From contig NZ_AP022609.1 of assembly GCF_010729485.1 (NCBI RefSeq), positions 1,426,001-1,490,000 on the forward strand: 64,000 nt of DNA. Direction: 5' to 3'. The position numbers and the translations under genes were made by a program. The number at the start of each line of letters is the position of its first letter. Position 1 is the first letter of the stretch. Below, one piece after another: positions 24,286 to 33,037 of this stretch. This DNA is from Mycolicibacter hiberniae. GTDB lineage: Bacteria > Actinomycetota > Actinomycetes > Mycobacteriales > Mycobacteriaceae. The notes under the pieces were generated by a model. That model was not told the DNA's origin. It did no database searches and saw nothing but the letters and a program-made list of their open reading frames with translations.

Positions 24286-26659
24286 GTGGCGGCAGCGAGC
24301 AACACGGTGTTGCTGACCGAGGAGTTCCGAGAAGCGTTGGGGCTGCTGGCGGCAGGCCGAAACCTCTTTTTGACCGGTAAGGCCGGCACCGGTAAGTCCA
24401 CCCTCATCCGCCACTTCATGGCCGGCACCGACCGCAACGTGGTAGTGGCAGCCCCGACCGGGATCGCCGCACTCAACGTCGACGGGCACACCATCCACCG
24501 CCTGTTCGGGTTCCGGCCGACCACGACACTGTCCGATGTCATCGCCGGGGAGTATCGGCCCGGCCGGTTCACCAAGACACTGGGCAACTTGGACACGCTG
24601 ATCATCGACGAGGCGTCGATGGTGCGCGCCGACACCTTCGACATGATCGCCGGGGCGCTGCAGCGATTCGGCCCGCATCCGGGGACGGCGTTCGGCGGCG
24701 TGCAGATCGTGCTGGTGGGCGACCTCTACCAGCTGCCGCCCGTGGTCACCGAAGGCGAACGGCACTATTTTTCGACCACCTACGAAACCCCGTACTTCTT
24801 CTCGGCGAACACGTTTCGTCGCGAGGACTTTCCGAGCGTTGCGCTGACGACGGTGTTCCGCCAGCTCGGCGATGACCGGATGACCGCGGTTCTCAATGAG
24901 ATTCGTGAAGGCGTGCTGCTCGGGCACGCGAGGGCGCACCTGGATGCCCGGGTCGACCCCGACTTCGTGCCCCCCGCCGACGAATTCTGGTTGACGCTGG
25001 CGCCGACCAACCGGCTGGTGACCGCCCGCAATCGTCAACATCTCGACCGGTTGCCCGGCGAGGAAATGGTGCACCGGGCCACCGAGTCCGGTGACCTGTC
25101 ATCGTTCGACAAGCCGCTCGAGGACGAGTTGCGGTTCAAAGTCGGCGCCCAGGTGATGATGCTCAACAATGACCAGTCCGAGCGGTGGGTGAACGGCACG
25201 ATCGGACGGGTGGTGGGGGTGGGGTACAGCCGCCACGGCGCAGTGGTCGAAGTCGAGTTCCCCGACGGCCAGATCACCGAAGTCGCCCCGTACACCTGGG
25301 AGGCCACCCGCCCGATGATCGAGGGCGGGAGTTTGCGTCGCGAAGTCGTCGGCACCTTCACCCAGTTGCCGTTCAAGCTGGCCTGGGCGATCACGATCCA
25401 CAAGAGCCAGGGCCAGACCCTGGACCGGCTGGTGGTGGACCTGTCCGGCGGCATGTTCTCCACCGGTCAGCTCTACGTGGCATTGAGCCGGTGCACCTCG
25501 TTGGCCGGGCTGGTGCTCAAACGCCCTGTGCTGCCCAAGGATCTGAAGGTGGACCGCCGAATCGCCCGGTTCCTGCGCGCCGCGGCCGCAGACGATCGGT
25601 CGCGCCGCTTCTGTGCGATCGGACTCCTGACCGTGGGCGCTGAGGGCCGGATGTCCCGGCCGCGCCCGGTGGAACTGGCGGTGGCATTCGATGACGGCAC
25701 AGCCGTGTCGACACTGGTCAACCCGCAGCGGGATCTGGCCGACGCGCGGCAGGCGTATGGGATCGGGGTGGCCGACGTGCTGCTGGCACCCACACTGCGG
25801 GAGGCCTGGGCGGTGATCGCGCCGATGCTGGCCGGCTGCACGCCGGTGGGGGTGAAAGTCGACGAAACGCTCGGCCTGATCGACTTCGAACTCAAGCGAC
25901 TGGGACAGGTGACGCCGATGCCCCTCGGCATCGAACTGCGGGGCACCCGCATCACCGGCGAAACGGCACTGCAGCGTGCCCGGACCGCGCTCGAGCGTCT
26001 CGACGCCGTCGATGTCGATTCGGGATCATCGCCGTTCGAAGAACCCGACGACACGGCCGCCCTGTCGGGAATCCTGCTCAGCCGCGATCCCGGAGTCACA
26101 ACTCCCACGGCAGAACACCTTCCGGCGCTGTCCGCGCTGCTGCGGGTCAGCCGAAGCCTGGGAGCGATCCTGCTGGGCACCACTTCTGTCGATCAGGTGG
26201 CGGGGGAGACCAATTGGGAGCAGGCTGCGCGCCAGACCGCCGCCGACCAGCTGCTGCTCGCGGCCACCCGAACCCGGCTACCGGATGAGGTGTCGGCGCG
26301 CCTGCGCGACGCATTGAGTGCGCTGGGCGCCGAGCGTCTGGCGGCGGGCCTGGCGCAGACGCCGTCGATGACCGACGACATCGACGCGGCCCTGGTTTCC
26401 GGGGCCCGCGTCTGCTTCACCGGAACCGCGGTGAACGGTCAAGGCCGGGTGCTGGATCGCGACGAAATGGAGCGGCTGGCCGCCTCGGCCGGCCGCCTCG
26501 GCCGGGCTGGCGCCGGTGAGTTCGGTGACCAAGACACGCTGTGAGGTACTGGTCATCGCCGAAGCCGGCACACAATCCGGAAAGGCCCGCAAAGCCCAGG
26601 ACTACGGCAAGCCGGTGTTCACCGTCGAGGAATTCCTGGGTTGGCTCGCACGCCGGTGA
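24286..26659 (+). pseudogene. PIF1-type helicase with C-terminal BRCT domain, frameshifted
   Basis: Superfamily 1 helicase: Walker A LTGKAGTGKSTL at residues about 30-40, motif Ia AAPTGIAALN, Walker B LIIDEASM, VGDLYQLPPV, and a late AITIHKSQGQTLD. The C-terminal region holds a BRCT-like domain starting GARVCFTGTAV. After ERLAASAG the frame is lost and stops at 26542-26544 (752 residues). The downstream frame continues as good BRCT sequence (SVTKTRCEVLVIAEAG … VEEFLGWLARR) to the stop at 26657-26659. The shift is caused by the 13-bp duplication at 26478-26503; removing one copy gives an intact 786-residue product. The helicase core is untouched, so partial activity is possible. Confidence 0.8.
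26478..26503 (+). repeat. 13-bp perfect tandem duplication inside the helicase gene
   Basis: GGCCGCCTCGGCC occurs at 26478-26490 and again at 26491-26503. Thirteen is not a multiple of three, so the second copy shifts the frame inside the BRCT domain. Deletion of one copy by slippage would restore it. A sequencing or assembly artefact in GC-rich DNA is possible. Confidence 0.85.
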
Positions 26660-26668
26660 ACGCGGGCT

Positions 26669-27097
26669 TCAGTCCAAGTCTGCCAAGGCTTTCCGTGCGG
26701 CTTCGAGCTCGGCTTCGAGCGCGGCCACCCGCGCGGCGTGCTGTGAGCGGGCCTGCTCCATCAGCGCCTCGATCGGCGCGAACAGCTCCTCATGCAGTTC
26801 CTTGGCGGCCCGCGACACCGCGGCGGCCGCGACCGCGAGGTTGCGCACCAGATAACTGCTGCCCTGCTTGATCTCAGCGCGCCATTCGCCGTCGGCGGTA
26901 CCGGACACGGTCAGCGTCAACTCGAGTGTCTTGGTCTTCTTCCCGGCCGACTTCTTGACCGGCTCCTTGACCTCGGGATCCTCGCGAGCCTCGGGAGCCT
27001 CGGCTACCGGGGCCGGCGTGGCGTCGGCGAACGCAATTGTTTCTAGGTGGTCAGCGGTGGCGGCCGGGGCGTCGGGGGCGAACGTGGGTGCAGTCAT
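26669..27097 (-). CDS. Conserved hypothetical protein, coiled-coil C-terminus
   Basis: A 142-residue protein from ATG 27097 with GGAGG upstream. Residues 1-55 are low-complexity Ala/Pro/Glu ending in a KK-rich patch (VKKSAGKKTKT). Then comes a small beta segment (LELTLTVSGTADGEWRAEI), and residues about 85-142 form a long helix (HAARVAALEAELEAARKALADLD). This is a common actinobacterial hypothetical type. No enzymatic motif. It converges on the helicase gene with a gap of about 10 bp. Confidence 0.6.
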   Translation of the reverse strand: MTAPTFAPDAPAATADHLETIAFADATPAPVAEAPEAREDPEVKEPVKKSAGKKTKTLELTLTVSGTADGEWRAEIKQGSSYLVRNLAVAAAAVSRAAKELHEELFAPIEALMEQARSQHAARVAALEAELEAARKALADLD

Positions 27098-27208
27098 AAT
27101 CGTGGCAACCTCCTTGCTCAGTCGTCGCCCGCGGCGGCGGGCAAGCTCACCAAGGCATTAGAACACATGTTCGACAGGTGGCATGACTGTGGGCATCGGG
27201 GCCAGCAC

Positions 27209-27901
27209 TCAATCCGCGGGCGGCGGGCTCATCGAGGTGACGTAGTAGGTCTCCTGCCCGCTTGGATAGCCGCCGCCGTCGGTGGCGATGTGGACATGGT
27301 CGTAGTGGTTGGCCGTTTCGTTGCCGTAATCTGAGGTCCAGTTTCCGCCGCCGACGCCCGGGTAAATCTTCTGCCGCCAGATCACGTGGTTGACGCCCCA
27401 GCGCGCGGCGTTGGCCAGCGCATACCCGGCGACCTGGTCGCCGAGCAGGATGCCGGCCTCGCTGTGATAGTCCGGAATCATCACGTCGATGGCCAAGCCG
27501 TTGGGATGCCACTTCAGCGGGTCCTGACGGTAGCCGTAGATGGTCTTGATCTCCTGAAACAGCACGCCGATGGTGCGGGCCGCCCAAATGGTCTTGACCT
27601 GCAGGCCGCTCTCCGGAGCCACCCCCGGTGGTAGCGGGAAGGTGAACTGCTGACCGTCGGTGGGCGCCGGCACGCTGGCCGCCAGGGCCGCGGCCTCCTC
27701 GGGGTTGGCGATGCGCATGCCCCCGGTGGGCGGTGGAGCCGGAGTCGCCGACGGCGTGGGCGCCGCCGCGGTGGACTCGGCGGGCGGGGGAGCCGGATCA
27801 TGGCTGCCCTGGGCGTAGAGGAGGGCTCCAGAGATCGCCAGCGACGTCAGAATGGCCAGGCTGCGACCGCAGAACCTGGCGATCTTTCGTCCGTCCACCA
27901 C
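27209..27901 (-). CDS. Secreted cell-wall hydrolase-like protein
   Basis: A 230-residue protein with an N-terminal membrane/signal segment (residues about 15-33), a Pro/Ala-rich linker to about 65, and a C-terminal domain. The domain carries potential metal ligands WHPNGLAIDVMIPD and HYDHVHIA, the H…D…H spacing seen in peptidase M15-like and VldE-type folds. Related mycobacterial proteins are exported and of unknown substrate; a peptidoglycan role is the simplest idea. Start GTG 27901; the next codon is also GTG. Confidence 0.6.
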   Translation of the reverse strand: MVDGRKIARFCGRSLAILTSLAISGALLYAQGSHDPAPPPAESTAAAPTPSATPAPPPTGGMRIANPEEAAALAASVPAPTDGQQFTFPLPPGVAPESGLQVKTIWAARTIGVLFQEIKTIYGYRQDPLKWHPNGLAIDVMIPDYHSEAGILLGDQVAGYALANAARWGVNHVIWRQKIYPGVGGGNWTSDYGNETANHYDHVHIATDGGGYPSGQETYYVTSMSPPPAD

Positions 27902-27982
27902 GAGAACTCTAGTGAATAGCGTGCCGATGCGACGGGAACGGTGCTTCGGTGCAGGTCCGCGTCGCCGTGATCGGTGCCGGCG

Positions 27983-28321
27983 TCAACGTCCGGCGCGATC
28001 GATTCGGCGGATCATCCGTGCCGTGGCGGCTTCGGCTGCGAGCCGGCGGTCGGGGTCGGCTCGGCGGCCCTGCGCCCGTTGCAGAGCTGCACGGATGGTG
28101 ACGCCCTGCTCGTAGGCCCGGACCACCCGGGGGTCGACGTAGGAACCGCGGGCCACCGCCGGGGTGTTGCCCAGTTCCTCGGAGACCGAGCGCATGACCG
28201 CAGCGACCTCGCGGCGCAGGACGGTCTTCGACGTCGGCTCCGCGGCGGCGGCGAAGCTCTGCGCGGCCGGCACCCTACCGTGCCATGTCCGCAGGTCCTT
28301 GACGCTGAACTGCTCACAGAA
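27983..28321 (-). pseudogene. DNA topoisomerase IB C-terminal remnant
   Basis: The frame upstream of the first usable start already encodes family sequence (EQFSVKDLRTWHG), and an in-frame TAA (28322-28324) precedes it. The rest continues as the C-terminal catalytic part of bacterial topoisomerase IB, with ELGNTPAVARGSYVDPRV containing the expected active-site Tyr region. Only about 112 codons remain of the usual roughly 340. The N-terminal DNA-binding part is absent, so the fragment cannot be a working topoisomerase. Confidence 0.75.
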
Positions 28322-28354
28322 TTACCCCGACGGCGGCCGGCCGACACCGAGGCG

Positions 28355-28666
28355 CTAGACGCCGGGGCACAACTCCTGGTGTGCGGCCTGCGCGATCAGG
28401 GGGAACTGCGGCCACGCCGGGTAGTACGGCTGCTGGGCCTCGACGGTTCGGCCCACCCGCAGGTTCTCGCAGATCATGTGCCCGAGCGTGCGCACACTGG
28501 GCTCCGTTATCGGTTGGTCGTCGGCGTAGCGGGCGGTGTAGCCGTGGGTATTGAGGTAGTCCATGAAACCGGCCTCATCGGCATGCGCCGGTGCGGCCGC
28601 GATCGACATCCCCATCGCGAAACCCGCGACGACCGCCGCCGCGCTGAACCGGACCGTCCCACTCAT
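28355..28666 (-). CDS. Secreted DUF732-type small protein (minus strand)
   Basis: A 103-residue protein from ATG 28666. A signal peptide ends at PAHA (about residue 29). The mature part has YLNTHGY near its start and two Cys, in MICENL and LCPGV, which would form the disulfide typical of DUF732 proteins. These are numerous small exported mycobacterial proteins of unknown role. It converges on the topoisomerase remnant. The next gene, a second DUF732-like protein, is divergent. Confidence 0.75.
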   Translation of the reverse strand: MSGTVRFSAAAVVAGFAMGMSIAAAPAHADEAGFMDYLNTHGYTARYADDQPITEPSVRTLGHMICENLRVGRTVEAQQPYYPAWPQFPLIAQAAHQELCPGV

Positions 28667-28785
28667 AGCAGGGATGCTACGTCCGACCGCGACGCGCGGG
28701 CGCAGCGTGCCCGCCACACCCGGCAAGCTTCCGGGGCGGATGGGGATTGCTGCTAGCGTCAGCGGCGAGGAGAAAGGCGCTCGAG

Positions 28786-29178
28786 GTGAAACCAACCGCA
28801 CTCGCGACGGCCCTGGCCGCAGGCGCGCTGGCCGGGCTGATCGGTGCCGCATCCGCTTCGGCAAACCCGCTCAACCCGCGTGACCCCGACTACTGCGGCG
28901 ACAGCCCGGACATCCTGGTGTGCACCGACCAGTTGTCGACCTATCCCAGCCCCGCAGAGATGGCCTACCTCAACGCCATCCGTGGAAAGTTCCCGCCCGG
29001 CAGTGAAGCCCGCCGACTGGCCGCCGGACGGACCGCGTGCCTGGAGTTCCCGAAGCATCCGCGGAGTCTCATCGTCGAGCAGCTCTCGGTTTATCTGCAG
29101 GTCGCCAATCCCACTGCCGCTGAGGTGGTCGAGGCCGCCCACCTCAACATCTGCCCGTCGGTCAAGACTCAGGGCTGA
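28786..29178 (+). CDS. Secreted DUF732-like small protein (plus strand)
   Basis: A 130-residue protein from GTG 28786 (GGAGAAAGG upstream). A signal peptide (ALATALAAGALAGLIGAASASA) is followed by a mature domain with four Cys (YCGD, VCTD, ACLEF, ICPSV). The C-terminal half resembles DUF732 (helical, AAHLNICPSV ending like LCPGV in the neighbour). The two genes are divergent and only about 120 bp apart, and may be paralogues. Function unknown. Confidence 0.7.
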   Translation: MKPTALATALAAGALAGLIGAASASANPLNPRDPDYCGDSPDILVCTDQLSTYPSPAEMAYLNAIRGKFPPGSEARRLAAGRTACLEFPKHPRSLIVEQLSVYLQVANPTAAEVVEAAHLNICPSVKTQG

Positions 29179-29182
29179 CCGG

Positions 29183-30838
29183 TCAGCGACCGTGGCGGCG
29201 CAACCCGTCGCGGATCGCGGCCTGGGCTGCGACGTCACACTCGTTGTAGCTCAAACACCACCGCCGGGCGGCTTCGGCCAGTGGACCGCTGCCGCGGGCG
29301 TTTTCGACGGCACCCAGCGAGACCAGGCCACCGGGATCGTCGACCTCCCAGTGGAAGCCGAAGGATGCGGCGACCTGTTTGATCGATGAGGATGTGCGGG
29401 CGAAAAACGTCGCGTCGAACCACTTCCGCAGGTCAAAGGTGATCCCCGCAAGAGCATGCTGGACATCGGCGAATCTGCGCGTACGAGATGTCTCCGGGTG
29501 GTCCCAGTGAAAGACCATGAGCGATTTTCCTTCACGGGCTGCCCGGTCGCGGAGCTGCTGAATCCGGCGGGCGAACTCGGCGGCGAGCTCGGCCTCGGCC
29601 GCGTCGTCGAGCGGATCGAACGAGACCACTGGCTCATAGCCGGCGGTGGTGTCGTCCTGGCCTTCGCGAATGCGCAGGCCCCACTGGTAAATCCGGCCCC
29701 GGTCATCCCACTCGATGTCGAAGTCGACCTCGATGTCGGCGGCAGGCACCGACGGCGTTCCGGGCTCGTGGGACTCGAAATCAACACCGTCACAGGCCAT
29801 CCGAGCTCGCCGTACGACCTTTGCCAAACGTTCACCGGGAAGATTCTTGCCGACGGACTGGACTCGGAACGCCTCGAGGTGCGCCTCGGTGTCGACGGCC
29901 GCCAGCTGGGCGACGCTCAACCCGGCGCCGTCGCCGCAGTTTCGGTACAGATACTGCCATTCCCGCACCGTGAGGTGGCCGACCTCGATCGCGAACGATG
30001 CGTCGAGTTCGCCGGCCACCGAGGCGCAGTGGTCGAACCACGCGCATGTCGCGCAGTCCCGGATGCGATAGGGCCGCACCAGTTCCCGGCCGGCCGCGGC
30101 GGCCGTCGCGACATCGAGACGGAACGCGAACTCATGGTCGTAACGCTGCAGGGCCGAGCGGGCCTTGCGATGTGTCGGATCGCTCGACGAGTACGTCACG
30201 ATGTTCTCGGCGTCCAGGTCATACCAGGTCACGCCCAGGCTCTCGCCGACCAGCGCGGTCAGATCCGAGCTGCCGACGATGCCGCCATGGTTGACCCCGG
30301 GGTGAAAACCCAAGTCCTGCAGCATCCGGGTGTAGTGCGCCAGCTGCATGACATCGTCGTGCCACCGTGCGCCGCGATGGCTGTGCCCCGGCACGGTCAG
30401 CCGGTGCTGCGGGTCCGACAGCGGCGAGACCTCGGCGTGCGCACGCTTGCCGGCGATCACGGTGCGGTGGTTCTTGATGTCGACGGGCAGATAGCCGTTC
30501 TGGTGTCTGACCAGCACGTCGGGCAGGCCCCTGCGACCGCCGACGTCCGGCGGGCGCCCGCCGGCGATCACCTCGACACCGGCCTTCATCGCTGCCACGG
30601 TGCGCCGTTGACGTTCCTCGGCGCCGGTTTCGTTCTCGATGAACAGCAGACGTCCGGTATCGCCGAAGCGCGCCCGGAGTTCGTCGACCACGCGGCCCTC
30701 GAACGCGATTCCGGCCTCGCGCAGCGACTCCAGTTCAGGACGTGGCGGCGCCGGCTCCGGGACTCCCGGAGCGAATTCGTTGTGGGTGAGGCGGGCACAC
30801 AGTTTTGCCGGGTAACCGCCCAGCGTGACCGGTGCCAT
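29183..30838 (-). CDS. TM0106-type RecB-family nuclease (Rv2119-like)
   Basis: A 551-residue protein. The N-terminal region contains the RecB-type nuclease pattern: an EGRVVDELRARFGD helix, GLPDVLVRH, then LPVDIKNHRT with the D…K catalytic pair. A Cys-rich patch follows (RDCATCAWFDHCASV) that may hold an Fe-S cluster. The C-terminal 200 residues form an RNase-H/YprB-like domain beginning ADIEVDFDIEWDD. Such proteins are putative nucleases of unknown pathway. The same neighbour, a membrane-protein gene upstream, is found in M. tuberculosis (Rv2119/Rv2120c). It converges on the DUF732 gene with a 4-bp gap. Confidence 0.75.
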   Translation of the reverse strand: MAPVTLGGYPAKLCARLTHNEFAPGVPEPAPPRPELESLREAGIAFEGRVVDELRARFGDTGRLLFIENETGAEERQRRTVAAMKAGVEVIAGGRPPDVGGRRGLPDVLVRHQNGYLPVDIKNHRTVIAGKRAHAEVSPLSDPQHRLTVPGHSHRGARWHDDVMQLAHYTRMLQDLGFHPGVNHGGIVGSSDLTALVGESLGVTWYDLDAENIVTYSSSDPTHRKARSALQRYDHEFAFRLDVATAAAAGRELVRPYRIRDCATCAWFDHCASVAGELDASFAIEVGHLTVREWQYLYRNCGDGAGLSVAQLAAVDTEAHLEAFRVQSVGKNLPGERLAKVVRRARMACDGVDFESHEPGTPSVPAADIEVDFDIEWDDRGRIYQWGLRIREGQDDTTAGYEPVVSFDPLDDAAEAELAAEFARRIQQLRDRAAREGKSLMVFHWDHPETSRTRRFADVQHALAGITFDLRKWFDATFFARTSSSIKQVAASFGFHWEVDDPGGLVSLGAVENARGSGPLAEAARRWCLSYNECDVAAQAAIRDGLRRHGR

Positions 30839-30852
30839 GACGCCCGCCTTAC

Positions 30853-31449
30853 CTACGGCGCCTGCCGCCGGGCGCCCACCGCGAACTCACCGATCAGCGC
30901 TGCGACGACTCCGAACGCGAAGTACAACGGCACCAGCCACGGTGCCACCCCGAACAACTGGTCGGAGCCGGGGGCGTAACGGAACTGCCCAGCGGCAGCG
31001 ATCCCGATCTCGGCGAGCGGTCCGATGACGGCGACCAGCACACCGCAGGCGATCGCCGGCCGATCTCCGAGCGCGCAGAAGGTGATCGCGGCGAACGCAC
31101 AGATCAACGTCGTCAGGGGCACCACCGGTGCGGAGTGCAGCATCGCGGTGACGACATAGCTGCCCAGAACGGCGGCCAGACCGGCCACCCCTTGGCGCAG
31201 CGTGACCGTACCGCGGGGCGCGGGCAGATGCAGCCGAAGCTCCGCGAGCAAGGCGGTGGCCGATCCGACCAGGATCGGGAAGTAGAGCGGACTGCTCCAG
31301 ATGAACGGGATGGCCTGCGAGGGGGGCAGGTACTCGGTGGTCCCGGTGATCACATGCGAGTGGTCACCGATCAGACCGGCTGCTGCGCCCAGGAGGAACA
31401 GCAACGCAGCGATCGAGGGGCGTAATTTCACCACCGCAGTATCGTCCAT
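30853..31449 (-). CDS. Polytopic membrane protein (Rv2120c-like)
   Basis: A 198-residue protein with six predicted transmembrane helices (residues about 12-30, 48-68, 85-105, 108-126, 130-150 and 168-190). A conserved loop GDHSHVITGTTEYLP lies between helices 1 and 2. It is 14 bp upstream of the RecB-like gene on the same strand, so likely co-transcribed with it. The methyltransferase gene is divergent, with only 3 bp between start codons. Function unknown. Confidence 0.7.
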   Translation of the reverse strand: MDDTAVVKLRPSIAALLFLLGAAAGLIGDHSHVITGTTEYLPPSQAIPFIWSSPLYFPILVGSATALLAELRLHLPAPRGTVTLRQGVAGLAAVLGSYVVTAMLHSAPVVPLTTLICAFAAITFCALGDRPAIACGVLVAVIGPLAEIGIAAAGQFRYAPGSDQLFGVAPWLVPLYFAFGVVAALIGEFAVGARRQAP

Positions 31450-31452
31450 CGG

Positions 31453-32016
31453 ATGAGCGCCGAGGATCGCACCCGCTGGGACGCGAGGTATGCCGGGCGC
31501 TCGGTTGCGGGCGCGATCGGTCCGGCGGAGGAGTTTGCGGCGTTCGCCGACGTATTTCCGGTGTCAGGTCGCGCGGTGGACATCGCCTGCGGTCAGGGCA
31601 CCGGGGCGGTCTGGCTGGCCCGGCGGGGACTGTCGGTGACCGGGTACGACATCTCCCCGGTTGCCGTCGCGCAGGCCCGTGACGTGGCCGAGCGGCACGG
31701 GGTCGGGGACCGGTGCCGGTTCGACGTCGTCGACCTCGACGACGGCCTGCCGGACGGACCGCCTGCCGACGTCGTCTACTGCGCGCGGTTTCGCGACCGG
31801 CGGCTCGACGCACCGATGGTGCGCCGCCTGGCGCCGGGGGGACTGCTGGCGGTCACCGCCCTGAGCCAGGTCGGCAGCACCCCCGGACGGTTCCGGGCGG
31901 CGCCCGGTGAGCTGCGCGCGGCGTTCCCCGGTGTCGAGGTGATCGCCGATGGCGAAGCCGACGGCTGGGCGTGGCTGTTGGCGCGCCGGCACGGTGCCGT
32001 GGCGCCGCCGGGCTAA
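31453..32016 (+). CDS. Class I SAM-dependent methyltransferase
   Basis: A 187-residue protein. Motif I (AVDIACGQGTGAVWLA) is at residues about 40-55, followed by TGYDISPVAV (motif II with the acidic residue for ribose) and FDVVDLDD. The length matches small-molecule methyltransferases. The substrate is not deducible. Start ATG 31453; the divergent membrane gene starts at 31449, so the two promoters overlap the opposite coding regions. Confidence 0.75.
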   Translation: MSAEDRTRWDARYAGRSVAGAIGPAEEFAAFADVFPVSGRAVDIACGQGTGAVWLARRGLSVTGYDISPVAVAQARDVAERHGVGDRCRFDVVDLDDGLPDGPPADVVYCARFRDRRLDAPMVRRLAPGGLLAVTALSQVGSTPGRFRAAPGELRAAFPGVEVIADGEADGWAWLLARRHGAVAPPG

Positions 32017-32018
32017 AG

Positions 32019-32711
32019 CTAAACCGGTGCCGGTGCCGGGAAGTCGCCGGGCTCCGGACCGGGCTCGGCCGGTACCTCGTCGAGCGGCAGGGCATCCATC
32101 GGCGGCGCCTCGCCGGCCGGGAACTCAAACGGCAACTCGACGGGCGGCGCGGGCGGCGCCTCCATCGCGGGCGGCGCCTCCAGCGGAGGTGCGTCCAGCG
32201 GAGGTGCGTCCAGCGGCGCCGCCATCAGCTCGATGGGCTCGCCCATCGGCTCTGCGGGCGGCGGCGGGGCCGGCTCGTTCATGGGGGCGAACTCCATGAA
32301 CGGGGCGTCCATCGGTGCGGGCGCTTCGGCCGGCGGCTCGACGTCCATCGGGAGATACATGTGGTGGGTGAACTGCGGCTGGTAGGCGCCGCCGCCGCCG
32401 ATGTTCACACCGCCGCGTTCGCCGCTGGCCACCGGTGTGCCATCAGGCAGGGTCACCGCGGTGTGCTGGCTGTTCCAGCCCACCACCAGGGCGCCCGGCG
32501 CGGTGCCGTGCTTAAAGCCCCGGGCCAGCAGTGCTGCCTCCTCGTTGGCGGTGTGGAACCGGCTGCCGAAGGCCGGCCGGCCGGTGGCGATGTTGGACAC
32601 CCACGAGGCCAAACCGGAGCAGTCCGTGCCGGCGGGGGAGTCGCCGCCGAGGACGTACGGGGTTCCGGAAACCTCCTGGATGAGCGCCATTATTGCTTCG
32701 AGACCAAACAT
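32019..32711 (-). CDS. NlpC/P60-type endopeptidase with repetitive Pro-rich tail
   Basis: Starting at ATG 32711 gives 230 residues; ATG 32690 is an alternative. The first 110 residues form a C40-type domain with the catalytic Cys in AGTDCSGLASW and His in SQHTAVTLPDG, resembling phage-lysin-type NlpC domains (TPYVLGGDSP). The remaining half is low complexity, with tandem repeats PPLDAPPLDAPPLEAPP and a tail of acidic/Pro residues. There is no signal peptide. It may be exported by a non-Sec route or be of phage origin. Its gene ends 2 bp from the methyltransferase gene. Confidence 0.7.
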   Translation of the reverse strand: MFGLEAIMALIQEVSGTPYVLGGDSPAGTDCSGLASWVSNIATGRPAFGSRFHTANEEAALLARGFKHGTAPGALVVGWNSQHTAVTLPDGTPVASGERGGVNIGGGGAYQPQFTHHMYLPMDVEPPAEAPAPMDAPFMEFAPMNEPAPPPPAEPMGEPIELMAAPLDAPPLDAPPLEAPPAMEAPPAPPVELPFEFPAGEAPPMDALPLDEVPAEPGPEPGDFPAPAPV

Positions 32712-32730
32712 GACCAGGCACAGTAACAAC

Positions 32731-33037
32731 GCTTATCTTGGTCGCCAAAATCTGTGGCACGCCTCACGTTTAGGCTCGATGTCGTCAAACACAACGTGCG
32801 AATGAAAAACACCAGGTAGGGCTATGAAAATACCACAGCGGGCGCCAATATATTTGCGTTGGTGCTGGTAGGGGTCCAAAACACATTTGTGTCGGGCGAC
32901 CGTCGCAGGTCACAATACGGTTTATCGTCGCGAAATTGCCTGGTCAATGGGTGAATTGCACACCCGCTTTGCCGCTGAAATCGCTGGAAAATGCGCCGCT
33001 CGCGGTGCGTCATATTCCGCGCCGAAAGTGATGCTGC
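32731..33037. other. AT-richer gene-free stretch
   Basis: About 300 bp whose base composition is clearly less GC-rich than the surroundings (runs such as TATGAAAATA and CAATATATTTG). I see no supportable ORF, tRNA or clear hairpin. It is probably the 5' region of the NlpC gene plus a leftover of transferred DNA. A small open frame at 32822-33013 has no ribosome-binding site. Confidence 0.5.

Noticed and set aside
32822..33013. Short minus-strand frame in the AT-richer gap
   Set aside because: No ribosome-binding site, no family pattern and random-looking composition.
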